Below, piece after piece: positions 20,599-32,064 of a DNA stretch of 64,000 nt. The translations under genes and the position numbers were made by a program. Within the stretch, counting starts at the first letter, position 1, and the number at the start of each line of letters is the position of its first letter. A model generated the notes under the pieces. That model was not told the DNA's origin. It did not search any database and saw nothing but the letters and a program-made list of their open reading frames with translations. This DNA is from Actinomycetes bacterium (GTDB taxonomy: Bacteria > Actinomycetota > Thermoleophilia > Gaiellales > Gaiellaceae), in assembly GCA_025358355.1 (NCBI GenBank), contig JANYJX010000095.1:1-64000 (forward strand), written 5' to 3'.

Positions 20599-21747
20599 TC
20601 AGGCGTGAGCCGTCACCGCGAGGATGTCGGACAGGTGGACGAGAGCGAACGCCGTGCGGCCGATCATGTTGCGCTCGGTTTCGTCGTCGATCTCGCGCGA
20701 CGCGGTCCACAGTTCCTGAGCCGTCGTAAGCAGCTCATGGATCTGTGCGGAGAGCTCCGGGAAGCCGTCCTTCTCTTGCGCCGCGTTGATCGCCAGGCCG
20801 AGAGCTCCGATTGCATCGCCTTGCCGGAGCCAGAACAGGGGCGTCGCCATCGAGAGGTACTGGTGGATCCGTGCGAAGGTCATCGGCTGCGAAAGCGTCG
20901 CGATCCCGACCGGCTCCGTCAGCACCGGCTGCGGCTCCTGGCGGATGAGGCGCTGGGCGCTCTCGCCAAGCAGCAGGCGAAGGGCGTCGTTTCCCCAGCC
21001 GGACGCGCGCGCGGCGCGGAGTGTGAGCAGCAGCGAGTTCGGTTGCCGCCCGTACGGGTAGTCGGACGCGTAGAGCATCTGCTCGGGCGAGACCTGGCGC
21101 AGCAGATCGAGCAGGTCGATCGCGCTCCAGACCGAGGTGTCGAAGTAGACACCGGGGACGCCAGCAAAGCGGCCGGCTAGGCCAGCCATGTCGGCGATAC
21201 CGGCGTGCGCGATGATCAGCCGCACTCCCGCGTGGCGTTCGACGAGGGCGGCGAGGTGGTCCGCGATCGGCGGCAGACCGCGGCCGCCATGGATCAGGAT
21301 CGGGACATCGCGCTCGACTGCGAGGGCAAAGATCGGCTCGAGGCGCTCGTCGCCGACCGAGAACTTCTGCGCGCGTGGGTGCAGCTTGATGCCGCGCGCG
21401 CCGAGGTCGAGGCAGCGCACGGCCTCGGCGAGCGGCTCTGCGTCGAGATCGAGGCGGACGAAGGGAATGAGCTTGCCGCCTGAACGCTCCGCGAACGCGA
21501 GCGTCCGGTCGTTCGGCACGCGGAACCCGGGCTCGCGGTCGTGCTCGTCCATGCAGAACATGAACGCGCCGCCGAAACCGTGCGTCGTGAGTATCCCGGT
21601 GAGCTCGTCGTAGCGCGCGGCCATCCCGTCGATGTCGTTGCCGAGGTGGGTGTGGGCGTCAAAGAGAGTGGCGCCGGAGGGGAGCTCAGCCCGGGTCGTT
21701 GCTGCGAACTCGTCAAGCAGCCGGCGCGCGCGGTCGAGAGCATCCAT
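20599..21747 (-). CDS. Amidohydrolase-2 family metal-dependent hydrolase
   Basis: FDAHTHLG, GIKLHPRAQ, LIIAHAGIADM, LYASDYPYG. Confidence 0.85.
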   Translation of the reverse strand: MDALDRARRLLDEFAATTRAELPSGATLFDAHTHLGNDIDGMAARYDELTGILTTHGFGGAFMFCMDEHDREPGFRVPNDRTLAFAERSGGKLIPFVRLDLDAEPLAEAVRCLDLGARGIKLHPRAQKFSVGDERLEPIFALAVERDVPILIHGGRGLPPIADHLAALVERHAGVRLIIAHAGIADMAGLAGRFAGVPGVYFDTSVWSAIDLLDLLRQVSPEQMLYASDYPYGRQPNSLLLTLRAARASGWGNDALRLLLGESAQRLIRQEPQPVLTEPVGIATLSQPMTFARIHQYLSMATPLFWLRQGDAIGALGLAINAAQEKDGFPELSAQIHELLTTAQELWTASREIDDETERNMIGRTAFALVHLSDILAVTAHA

Positions 21748-21803
21748 GCGCCGAGTCTACGCACGGGCTGCGGCTGCTTGGCGCGGCTCGATGAACGCGG
21801 CGA

Positions 21804-22277
21804 TCACATTCGTCTAAGGCGGCCAGCCATGGCAACCAAGATGGTTGCAACGTTCCCCAGAAGCGACACGCCGATACACATCATGGCGATCAGGCCTAGT
21901 CCGAGGCGCAGCTCCCTGGGAACCTGCCCAGGGAAGTACAGCGGGGCGACGGTTGCGAGAGCAAAGAGCCAAAGCCAGAGATCGAACCTGTCGATCGAGG
22001 CGGACAGGCGATTGTTCGCGGGGTCGCTGGCAACCTCGGGGCGATCGTCGTCGTCCGACACCATCGATGATTCCTTGCGTGTTCGGAAGCGCCGTACCAG
22101 CCGCCGCGGGTCACCGCTGAGACCGAGTGCGAGAAGCACAACGGCGGCGATGCCTCGTGAGGGGTGTTCCCAAAGTCGTGGCCAGGTGGTCTTCGCGAAG
22201 CCAATCCCGACGGCACACAGACCGATCTGAAGGACGCGCTGAAAGAGCCGCTGATAGCCGGGCGTGTCTTCTGCCAT
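21804..22277 (-). CDS. Hypothetical membrane protein
   Basis: Hydrophobic segments, e.g. GIAAVVLLALGL and LWLFALATVAPLYF. Confidence 0.55.
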   Translation of the reverse strand: MAEDTPGYQRLFQRVLQIGLCAVGIGFAKTTWPRLWEHPSRGIAAVVLLALGLSGDPRRLVRRFRTRKESSMVSDDDDRPEVASDPANNRLSASIDRFDLWLWLFALATVAPLYFPGQVPRELRLGLGLIAMMCIGVSLLGNVATILVAMAGRLRRM

Positions 22278-22290
22278 ATCCCGGCTCAGT

Positions 22291-23781
22291 CTAGGTCGAG
22301 AGCGAGGTGACCTTCTCACGCAGGTAGGCGAGATACGGCTGCGGGTCGATGTCGCCCAACCCCGTCAACCGCTCGAGGGTCTCGCGCGGTGAGAGCTTGC
22401 GGCCGAGCGAGTACAGGTTCTCGCGCAGCCACTCGGCGAGCTGGCGCGCGTCCCCCGCGGCGAGCTGCGCGTCGAGATCCGGCAGCGCCTCGCGCACCGT
22501 CGCCCAGATCTGCAGCGAGATGACGTTGCCGAGCGCGTAGGTCGGGAAGTAGCCGATCCCGCCGCCCGACCAGTGGACGTCCTGCAGCACGCCATGGCCG
22601 TTGTCGGGCACGTCGACGCCGAGGAACTCCTTCATCTTTGCATCCCAGATCTCTGGCAGATCCTCGAGCGCAATCGTGCCCGCGATCAGCTCCTGCTCCA
22701 GCTCGAAGCGCAGAATGATGTGCAGGCTGTAGGTCGTCTCGTCGGCGTCGACGCGGATCAGCCCGGGCTCGGCGCGGTTGATCGCGCGCAAGAAGTCGTC
22801 CAGCGAGATAGCGCCGAGCTGCTTCGGGAACGCCTCCTGCAGCGGGCCGTACCAGTGCGTCCAGAACGGCCGGCCGCGGCCGACGAGGTTCTCCCAGGTG
22901 CGGCTCTGCGACTCGTTCAGCCCGAGCGATGGCGAGTTGGCGAGCGGCGTCCGCAGCAGCGACGACGCGATGCCGTGCGCGTAGAGGCCATGGCCCGCCT
23001 CGTGGAGCGTCGACCAGATCGACTCGAGGTCGTCGTCGCGATAGCGGGTTGTGAGCCGCACGTCACGGTTCGAGAACGACGTGCAGAACGGGTGCGCGGT
23101 CGGGTCGAGGCGCCACGAGCCGTCTTCGAAGCCGAGCGTCGGCAGGATTCGCTCCGCGAACGCGCGCTGCGCATCGACGGGGAAATCGCCGTGCAGGAAC
23201 GACGCGTCGACCTGCGGCGCGGCCGCGACGAGCGCGGTGAGCGCCGGCCGGAGAACATCGAAGACGGCCTTCACCTCGGTCGTCGTCATGCCGGGCTCGT
23301 AGTCGTCGAGCAGCGCGGTGTACGGGGAATCGCTCCACTCGAAGCACTCGGCGTAGCGGCGCTTCAGCTCCACGTTGGTGCGCAGGTACGGCAGGAACGC
23401 GGCGAAGTCGGACGTCCGGCGCGCCTCGACCCAGGCGTGGTGGCCGCGTGCCGCCTCGCGCGTCATCTCGACCTCGAGCTCGGTCGGTACGCGGCTGGCC
23501 TTGTCCCAGTCGCGCTTCGTCACGCGGATCAAGCTCGCTTCGTCGGAGTCGTACGCGAGCGATTCGCCGTACGGTGCGAGCTTGTCGAGCAGCCTGCCGA
23601 GCTCGGCATCGGTGAAGGCATCGTGCGCGATCCGGCCGAGTGTGGCCTGTGCTTCGGCGCGCGCTTCGGTGCCAAGCGGCGGCATCGTGACGCGCTGATC
23701 CCAGCCGAGGACGCCCTGCACCTTGTGGAGGTCGCCGATCTCGGCGAGTCGCTGCTTGAGGTCTGCGAATGCTGTTTCCAT
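22291..23781 (-). CDS. M32 family carboxypeptidase
   Basis: HExxH in LHEAGHGLYAHGI, SRTWENLVGRGRPFW, VDWSGG-like VHWSGGGIGYFPTYALGN. Confidence 0.93.
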   Translation of the reverse strand: METAFADLKQRLAEIGDLHKVQGVLGWDQRVTMPPLGTEARAEAQATLGRIAHDAFTDAELGRLLDKLAPYGESLAYDSDEASLIRVTKRDWDKASRVPTELEVEMTREAARGHHAWVEARRTSDFAAFLPYLRTNVELKRRYAECFEWSDSPYTALLDDYEPGMTTTEVKAVFDVLRPALTALVAAAPQVDASFLHGDFPVDAQRAFAERILPTLGFEDGSWRLDPTAHPFCTSFSNRDVRLTTRYRDDDLESIWSTLHEAGHGLYAHGIASSLLRTPLANSPSLGLNESQSRTWENLVGRGRPFWTHWYGPLQEAFPKQLGAISLDDFLRAINRAEPGLIRVDADETTYSLHIILRFELEQELIAGTIALEDLPEIWDAKMKEFLGVDVPDNGHGVLQDVHWSGGGIGYFPTYALGNVISLQIWATVREALPDLDAQLAAGDARQLAEWLRENLYSLGRKLSPRETLERLTGLGDIDPQPYLAYLREKVTSLST

Positions 23782-23824
23782 GGTGGAGGAGCCTACCGCC
23801 GAGGCCGCGGTAGGATCGCCGCCA

Positions 23825-25768
<1,944 letters not shown>

Positions 25769-25843
25769 CTCAGGCGAAGCCACCGCCGCGCACCGGTTCT
25801 CGGCGTGCATGACTTGAGCCCCAGGCGGCTCTAGACTCCGCGA

Positions 25844-26380
25844 GTGGCGATGACCGTTCGAGATGCGACCGAGGAGGACGCCGGCGGCATCGCCCTGTTG
25901 AGTCGGCAGAACGCCGCCTACTACGCAACGCTCGCTCCCGAGCGGTTCAAACTCCCCGACGAAGACGGCCTCGTCGACTTCATCCGGGAAGACGAGGAGT
26001 GGCGAGTTCGTGCTGACACGATTGCCCTTGTTGCCGAGGTCGATGGGGAGGTCGCCGGCTACCTAGAAGCCAGCCTGCAACCTCCGCTCGACTCAGCTCG
26101 CTGGCAATCACCGCGTGACCTCGCTGAGACCCGACTCTTCATCAACCTTGTAGGCATGGCGGACGCATACAAGCGCAAGGGCATCGCGACCCAACTCGTC
26201 GAAGCTGCCGAGGAGTGGGGTCGTTCTCAGGGTGCATCCGTCGCGATCTGCGACACGTTCATTGGTAGCCCTCTCTCGATGCCGTTCTGGGAACAACGAA
26301 TGAAGTACGAGCGGCAAGCGGTCATCTTCCGAAAGCCCCTGTGCGGAGGGGCATCCAGGCCGTCAAGAGGACATCTCTAA
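25844..26380 (+). CDS. GNAT acetyltransferase
   Basis: VAGYLEASLQPP...ADAYKRKGIATQLVEAAEEWGRSQGA. Confidence 0.8.
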   Translation: MAMTVRDATEEDAGGIALLSRQNAAYYATLAPERFKLPDEDGLVDFIREDEEWRVRADTIALVAEVDGEVAGYLEASLQPPLDSARWQSPRDLAETRLFINLVGMADAYKRKGIATQLVEAAEEWGRSQGASVAICDTFIGSPLSMPFWEQRMKYERQAVIFRKPLCGGASRPSRGHL

Positions 26381-26434
26381 ACATTTGCAAAGGCTGCCGT
26401 GGTGCTGCAGGCGGTCCCATTCATGCGTGCTGTC

Positions 26435-26554
26435 CTACGCCGGGAAGTCGGCTCGCGCCGTGAAACGCTTGCGCAGGCTCACCTGCTCCCTTCGGGAAAC
26501 CCGTGCCGCCGCTAGGAGCAGCGGAATCAATGTGAGTGTTAGCACGGGGCCGAC
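26435..26554 (-). pseudogene. C-terminal remnant of membrane protein gene adjacent to IS
   Basis: Reading frame VGPVLTLTLIPLLLAAARVSRREQVSLRKRFTARADFPA* runs straight out of the IS left end. Confidence 0.5.
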
Positions 26555-27467
26555 TGACCTGCTCCCCGCCCGAGTTGACAGGTTAGGCCGCCTGTTTTTG
26601 GTGTTCGGGTAGATCCTCCCAGGGTACGGGCGACCTCGTGGGGCGTCCGGTAGTTCAGCCCCGAGTGGGGGCGGTGGTGGTAGCGGTCGACGTAGCCGCC
26701 GATCCCTTGGCGGGCCTGGTCGAGGGTCTCGTATTCGTTCAGCCAGACCTCCCGTTCTTTCAGTTTCCCGAACCAGGATTCGATGAAGGCCTGGCTCTCG
26801 GGGTCGCGATGGCCGCCTCGGCGGTGCCGGATCCCGAGCTCGGCCAGCTTCGCACGGAAGCGGCGGGCGGTGAAGGCGGAGCCGTTGTCGCTGCCGAGCA
26901 CGAGCTCGCCCGCTTGGATGCCGTGGACCGCGGCCGCTTGTTCGACGACGGTGATCGCTTCGTCGGCGCGGCAGCGCAGCTCGAGCTGCCAGGCGACGAT
27001 CTCACGGGTGCAGCAGTCGATGATCGCGTTCAAGTAGCAGCAGCCGTGCTCGGCGACCCAGATCGAAGTCATGTCGAGCTGCCAGAGCTGCCGCGGCCGT
27101 TCGACCCGGAAGAAGCCGGGCCGCTTGCGCCGCTCGAGCGGGCGGCGACGCTGGATCAGCTTGCGCTCCCGCATCACCCGCAACACCCGCTTGCGGTTGA
27201 CCGCGACGCCCAGCCGGCGGCGGACGAACGCGCAGACCATCCGGTAGCCGTCGGTCTGGTTCGCGATCGCCTCCTCGACGATCGCCTGCTCGACCGGATC
27301 GGTGGCCGGCCACCGCTGGGGTGCTGCTCTCGGGGTCGGCGTCCGGTAGAGCGCCTGCCGACTCACCTGAAGGACGCGCGCCACCGCCGCGAGGGCGTAG
27401 CCCTCGGCGACCAGTCGGCGGGACCGGGCGACGCGCACGCTCACTCCCAGCCCGCCAAGGCTTTTCC
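26539..27467 (-). CDS. IS3-family transposase OrfB (DDE integrase domain), reached by -1 frameshift
   Basis: LWQLDMTSIWV, LGSDNGSAFTARRF, AFIESWFGKLK (DDE); stop codon lies outside the left terminal repeat. Confidence 0.9.
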
Positions 27468-27873
27468 CGCGATCTCCAGCTCGTACGTTTTCTTGCCGAG
27501 CGTCCGCTCCAGCTCGGCGATCTTGCGTCGCAGCTGCCGCCCGCCATGGCGTTGTTCCTTGCCCGCGAACCGCTCCCGGCCCCCCTCCAGCAGCTGATCG
27601 CGCCAACCGTAGTAGAGCGTCTCCGAGATCCCGTGCTCGCGGCAGACCTCCCTCATGCTGCGGTCGCCACGCAACCCGGCCAGCACGATCTCCAACTTCT
27701 GCTGCGCCGTCCAACTCCGGTACTTCCTCTGCTCGCTCAACCCCATTCTCCTTCCCGGTCGAGCGGCCCATCCCGAGCCAGCCGCCGGACAATCCCTCCG
27801 GCGCTACGCGCCTCCGGGACTGCCCGGCGCACCAACCCAACTACCCGTCAACACGGGACCGGGGAGCGGGGCA
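26555..27873 (-). mobile_element. IS3-family insertion sequence
   Basis: OrfA/OrfB plus imperfect terminal inverted repeats TGACCTGCTCCCCG..CCCGAGTTGACAGG / TGCCCCGCTCCCCGgtCCCGTGTTGACGGG; no obvious target duplication. Confidence 0.85.
27441..27746 (-). CDS. IS3-family transposase OrfA (HTH)
   Basis: YRSWTAQQKLEIVLAGLRGDRSMREVCREHGISETLYYGWRDQLLEGG. Confidence 0.9.
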   Translation of the reverse strand: MGLSEQRKYRSWTAQQKLEIVLAGLRGDRSMREVCREHGISETLYYGWRDQLLEGGRERFAGKEQRHGGRQLRRKIAELERTLGKKTYELEIAGKALAGWE

Positions 27874-28159
27874 TTGTCGTCTCGCGCGCCGGACGTAACG
27901 GCGTCCCCGGCCAGCACGACGGCGGTTCCAACGAACCAATAGATCGTATCCCGAGTTCTCTCGCCGCGACTATGAGCGCGGCCGAATACAGAAGTGCTGA
28001 CCCAAAGAGCAGTAGAAGCTTCCGGTGGGCGAGCGTCCGGAGGACGGCAAACACCGACCCCGCGATGCCTCGGAAATCCTTGTAGAGGACGAATAGCAGC
28101 ATCACGACCGCCCAGAGAAGGATCGCATCCTCGCCACTATTCAGGAAGTCTGGAGGCAC
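27874..28159 (-). pseudogene. N-terminal remnant of a membrane protein gene
   Basis: MPPDFLNSGEDAILLWAVVMLLFVLYKDFRGIAGSVFAVLRTLAHRKLLLLFGSALLYSAALIVAARELGI then frame loss; hydrophobic TIYWFVGTAVVLAGDAVTSGARDD follows in another frame up to the IS. Confidence 0.5.
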
Positions 28160-28226
28160 TCAGCCAGAGTAGAAGGCCCACCGGTCGCCCTCACTCTCAC
28201 AGTCAGGTCTTGCAGTGCCACACCCA

Positions 28227-28838
28227 TCAGCGGGCGTCGCGCCACATCGTGGTGACCGGAATGTCGCTCCCCGGCGGGTAGAACTCACCGATCGCTTCGA
28301 AGCCGTACCGCTGGTAGCGGTGGTTGTTGGCCGGGTTGCTCGACTCGAGGTAGGCGGGAAGATGTTCCCCGTCGATGCGCGCGAGTGACTCGGCGAGGAG
28401 TGCCATGCCGATCCCGCGGCCTGTGTGCGAGGGGTGCGTGCCGAGCAGGCTGAGGTAGTAGTGCGGCTCCTCATGGGGATGGGCCGCGTCGAAGCGGGCG
28501 AACAGCTCCAGCCCATCGGCTGCGCGTTCCCCGAGGAGTTCCTCGAGCAGCGGGCCGAGCCGTGCTTCGTCTTCTTCGGCGAGCTCTGTCCCGCCGGGCG
28601 GGATCCACACGGCCGCCGCCTCGCACCCTCCGGTCATCAGGACCCACGGGTAGCGAAGGGCGCCGCCGATCATGAACCGCCAGAACACGGCATACTGCTC
28701 TTGTCGGGTCAGCGGGTCGGGAAACCCCCAGCTCCAGGTCGGGTCGTCGTGGAAGGCGAGCGAGATGGTCTCGGTGACGGCAGCCAGGTCGGCCTGTGTC
28801 GCAGGCCGCACACTCAGGCTGTCGAGTCCCGCGGTCAC
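28227..28838 (-). CDS. GNAT acetyltransferase
   Basis: HYYLSLLGTHPSHTGRGIGMALLAESLARID, SSNPANNHRYQRYGFEAIGEF. Confidence 0.88.
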   Translation of the reverse strand: MTAGLDSLSVRPATQADLAAVTETISLAFHDDPTWSWGFPDPLTRQEQYAVFWRFMIGGALRYPWVLMTGGCEAAAVWIPPGGTELAEEDEARLGPLLEELLGERAADGLELFARFDAAHPHEEPHYYLSLLGTHPSHTGRGIGMALLAESLARIDGEHLPAYLESSNPANNHRYQRYGFEAIGEFYPPGSDIPVTTMWRDAR

Positions 28839-28847
28839 GGCGCCCGT

Positions 28848-30128
28848 CTAGGCGGCAATCAGCGGTTCGAAGCGCGACGCGTCGTCGAACGGGCCGACGA
28901 GCGCCAGCAACAGCTGGCTATCCCTGAACACGTCTTGCGCGACTCGCCGCACGTCGTCGGCGGTCACGGCATCGACCGCGGCGACGACCGCGTCCGGCTC
29001 CTCCGCTTTCCCGAGCAGGGTCTCGCGGCGCAGCCCGAACATGATCGTCGCGTGCGGGCTTTCGAGCTGGAGCGCGAAGCGGCCCTTCGTGAACGCCCGC
29101 GCCTTCTCGAGCTCCTCGGTCGGGATCGGCTCGGCTGCGATCTTGCGCAGCTCGTGGACGATCGTCTCGACCGCCTCGTCGATGCGCGTGATGTCGACGC
29201 CGGCTTGCGCGTAGACCGAGCCCGCATCGGTGTAGGGATGAGCAGTGCCGAAGCAGTAGTAGGCGAGGCCGCGCCGCTCGCGCACCTCGGTGAACAGGCG
29301 CGAGGACATCCCGCCGCCGAGCACCGTGGTGACCAGATCGAGCGCGTAGCGGTCGGGGTGATCCATCGGATAGCTGCGTGTCCCGATGATCAGATGCGCC
29401 TGATCGGACGCCTTCGTGTGCAGGCGCACAGGGCTCGCGCTCTCGACAATCGCGACCGGCGACGCGGTGCCAGTGGGCCGCGGCGCGATGTCGCCGAGCA
29501 GCCCCTCGAGCCGCTCGATCAAGCCGTCGCCGATCCGCCCGCCGACGCCGACGATCATCCGCTCCGGGCAGTACCAGTCGTCGATGTAGGACGTGAACGT
29601 GTCTCGTGTCGCGGCGCGCACCGTCTCCTTGCGCCCGATGATGTCCCAACCGAGCGGCTGGTCGCCGAAGAGGAGCGACTCGTAGACGCTGCCGATGTAG
29701 TCCCGCGGCGTATCGATGTACATGTTCATCTCCTCGATGATCACGCCCTTCTCACGCTCGATCTCCTCGGCCTCGAAGCGCGAGTTGCGGATCATGTCGA
29801 CGATCACATCGAGCGCGATGTCGCGGTGCTCGGAGGCGCTGCGGATGTAGTAGCCGGTCAGCTCCTTGCCGGTGAACGCGTTCATCTGGCCGCCGATGCC
29901 GTCGATCTCGCCGGCGATGTCGCGCGCGGTCGGGCGGCGCTTCGTGCCCTTGAGAAACATGTGCTCGGCGAAGTGCGCGATCCCGTTCGTCTCGGGCGTC
30001 TCGTAACGCGAGCCGGCGGCGAACATCAGGATGCAGGAGACCGATTGCGCCTGCGGCATCGGGGCGGTGAGGACGCGGATCCCGTTGCTCAGCGTGTGTC
30101 TCTCGAAGGCGCCCATCGTCCGCGGCAT
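28848..30128 (-). CDS. M16 family zinc peptidase
   Basis: HFAEHMFLKGT (HxxEH), ERRGLAYYCFG, LGGGMSSRLF. Confidence 0.93.
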   Translation of the reverse strand: MPRTMGAFERHTLSNGIRVLTAPMPQAQSVSCILMFAAGSRYETPETNGIAHFAEHMFLKGTKRRPTARDIAGEIDGIGGQMNAFTGKELTGYYIRSASEHRDIALDVIVDMIRNSRFEAEEIEREKGVIIEEMNMYIDTPRDYIGSVYESLLFGDQPLGWDIIGRKETVRAATRDTFTSYIDDWYCPERMIVGVGGRIGDGLIERLEGLLGDIAPRPTGTASPVAIVESASPVRLHTKASDQAHLIIGTRSYPMDHPDRYALDLVTTVLGGGMSSRLFTEVRERRGLAYYCFGTAHPYTDAGSVYAQAGVDITRIDEAVETIVHELRKIAAEPIPTEELEKARAFTKGRFALQLESPHATIMFGLRRETLLGKAEEPDAVVAAVDAVTADDVRRVAQDVFRDSQLLLALVGPFDDASRFEPLIAA

Positions 30129-30143
30129 GGTATAGACGCACTC

Positions 30144-31007
30144 GTGCCTGGCGGTCTCACCTCTCTCGCGATCGCTGCGCAGCCTGCTTGGCTGGATGCG
30201 CTGAGGGTTTCCGAGCGAGTGCCTGCTGGGGCTCACGTGCTGTTCACCGGGTGCGGGACGTCGTTCCACGCTGCGCTTGCTTGCGGGCCGGCCGCGCACG
30301 CGTTGGATGTCGTGCTCGGGGATGCGCCGGCTGCCGATGTCTTGGTCGCGATCAGCCACGAGGGCGAGACAAAGCTGACGCTGGAGGCTGTGCAGGGCTT
30401 CGCGGGCGAGACGTGGACGATCACCGCGGCGCCCGATGCGCCGATCGCGCGGGCGTGCGATCACGTCGTCGTCGCGGCGCCCGAGATCGAGAAGAGCTAC
30501 TGCCACACCGTCAGCTACACGTGTGCTGTGGCTGCGGGGCGCGCGTTGCTGGGTGAGGATGTCTCGGACTTGGCGGAAGCGGTTGGGGCGGCTTTGGCGG
30601 CTCCCGCGTTGCCGGTCTCTGCGCACGATCGCTTCCTACTCGTGGGCGCGGGACGGGATTTGCCGACGGCTTTGGAGGCAACGCTGAAGCTGCGCGAAGG
30701 CGTGCACGTCGCGGCCGAAGCGCACCAGACCGAGCAGCTCCTCCACGGTCATCTCGCCGCGATCGACGACAGCGTGCGTGCGTTTGTCCTCGAGGGTGAA
30801 GGCCGCGCCGCGGAACGCGCGCATGATGCGGTCGCGGCGCTGCGCGAGCTCGGTTGCGACGTGACGCTCCTCCCGACGTCAGACCCGATCGTCGACATCG
30901 TCCAGTTCCAGCGGCTTACCGTCGATCTGGCCGAGGCCCGCGGCGTCGATCCGGACATGATCCGCTGGGACGAGGAGCCGTGGGATCGCGCGCGGAAGGC
31001 GACATGA
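30144..31007 (+). CDS. SIS-domain sugar-phosphate isomerase-like protein
   Basis: VLFTGCGTSFHAALA, VAISHEGETKLTLEAV, DRFLLVGAGRDLPTALEATLKLREGVHVAAEA. Confidence 0.85.
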   Translation: MPGGLTSLAIAAQPAWLDALRVSERVPAGAHVLFTGCGTSFHAALACGPAAHALDVVLGDAPAADVLVAISHEGETKLTLEAVQGFAGETWTITAAPDAPIARACDHVVVAAPEIEKSYCHTVSYTCAVAAGRALLGEDVSDLAEAVGAALAAPALPVSAHDRFLLVGAGRDLPTALEATLKLREGVHVAAEAHQTEQLLHGHLAAIDDSVRAFVLEGEGRAAERAHDAVAALRELGCDVTLLPTSDPIVDIVQFQRLTVDLAEARGVDPDMIRWDEEPWDRARKAT

Positions 31008-31405
31008 CTCACGAGCAGGGCATGGCGATCGTGGGCTCGGTGCTCGAGGGCGCGTCAGGGCCTGTCTCGGTTTACGTCGTCGACGACCACGGCGAACTGG
31101 TCGCGGCGGCGTCGATGGACGGCGCGGCACCCGACACGCGCCTGAACGCCGAGCGCAAGGCCTACACCGCTGCCCGCAGCGACGCGACGACGACGCGGGA
31201 ACTCGCCGAGAAGGTGCGCGACGAGCCGGCGGAGCTTGCGAGCTTCGACCCACGCTTCATCTTCTTCCTCGGCGGGGTCGCGGCCTTTTCCGGTGAGCGG
31301 CGTGTGGGCGCGGTCGGCGTCAGCGGGCTTGCCGGCGACGAGGACGAGCGCCTGGCGATCCTCGGGCTGCGCGTCGCCGGGCTCGACCCTCCGGCAGGCG
31401 TCTGA
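31004..31405 (+). CDS. GlcG/HbpS-family heme-degrading-like protein
   Basis: VYVVDDHGELVAAASMDGA...LNAERKAYTAA...GERRVGAVGVSGL; ATGA overlap with SIS gene. Confidence 0.75.
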   Translation: MTHEQGMAIVGSVLEGASGPVSVYVVDDHGELVAAASMDGAAPDTRLNAERKAYTAARSDATTTRELAEKVRDEPAELASFDPRFIFFLGGVAAFSGERRVGAVGVSGLAGDEDERLAILGLRVAGLDPPAGV

Positions 31406-31435
31406 CCCGGCGAACCGCCGGCTTGCGCGACGAGC

Positions 31436-31473
31436 AGAGAGGCCGTGCCGACGTACGTCAGCCAGGCCTCTCT
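31436..31473. terminator. Bidirectional terminator-like hairpin
   Basis: AGAGAGGCC / GGCCTCTCT between convergent genes. Confidence 0.65.
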
Positions 31474-31486
31474 GACGCTGCGTGGG

Positions 31487-31948
31487 TCAGGGCTTCGTCG
31501 GCGCCTTGCCGATCTGCCCGCGGATCTCGCCACCGGGGTTCTTCGCGGTGTGGACGTTCACGTAGTACTTGCCGGCCAGTAGGTCCTTCAGCTGATCGGC
31601 CGTGAGCGTCGCCGCGCCGGTCGACGGCGAGGTGCACGGGGTGCAGAGCGGAACGATGACCGGACCGGCCACCTTGCGGGCGCCGATGTGGATGTGTGCG
31701 GCGGTCGCTGTCCCGGAGAGATGCTTGAACGTGAGCTTCCACGTTAGCGCGGTCCCGTTGAGGGTCGCCGTGAAGCGCCCCGACGCGCCGCGCTTGGCCC
31801 CCTTCGCGATCGGCGTTTCTTGGCCGATGTTGAGGGCTGCCTTGAGCTTGTACGTGGTGCCAGATGGTTTCGCGCCGACCGCGATCGACGAGCCGACGAG
31901 AGTGGCGGCAATGACGACGAGAGTCAGCGGCACGAGTTTCGTACGCAT
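31487..31948 (-). CDS. Secreted CHRD-domain protein
   Basis: Signal peptide; TWKLTFKHLSGTATAAHIHIGARKVAGPVIVPLC...YYVNVHTAKNPGGEIRGQI. Confidence 0.85.
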   Translation of the reverse strand: MRTKLVPLTLVVIAATLVGSSIAVGAKPSGTTYKLKAALNIGQETPIAKGAKRGASGRFTATLNGTALTWKLTFKHLSGTATAAHIHIGARKVAGPVIVPLCTPCTSPSTGAATLTADQLKDLLAGKYYVNVHTAKNPGGEIRGQIGKAPTKP

Positions 31949-31999
31949 GGTTTCCTCCTTCTTCGAGGCATCTGCCTCACCAAGGAAGATACCGCCGGC

Positions 32000-32021
32000 G
32001 CCGAAATCTCACGCTTTCGGC
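32000..32021 (-). terminator. Hairpin after DUF3052-like gene
   Basis: GCCGAAA-N8-TTTCGGC nested with outer TACCGCCG/CGGCGGTA arms (31990-32025). Confidence 0.5.
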
Positions 32022-32064
32022 GGTAAGCGTTGGGTAAGGATTCCGGGGGGACTTTCGGGGTCGG

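Noticed and set aside
26638-27597. Plus-strand 319-aa ORF over the IS element
   Set aside because: Antisense of the transposase; no independent motifs.
28425-31007. 860-aa plus-strand ORF
   Set aside because: Only the last ~287 codons (from 30144) look like a real SIS protein; the rest is Arg/Asp-rich antisense translation of the M16 peptidase and GNAT genes, typical of high-GC DNA.
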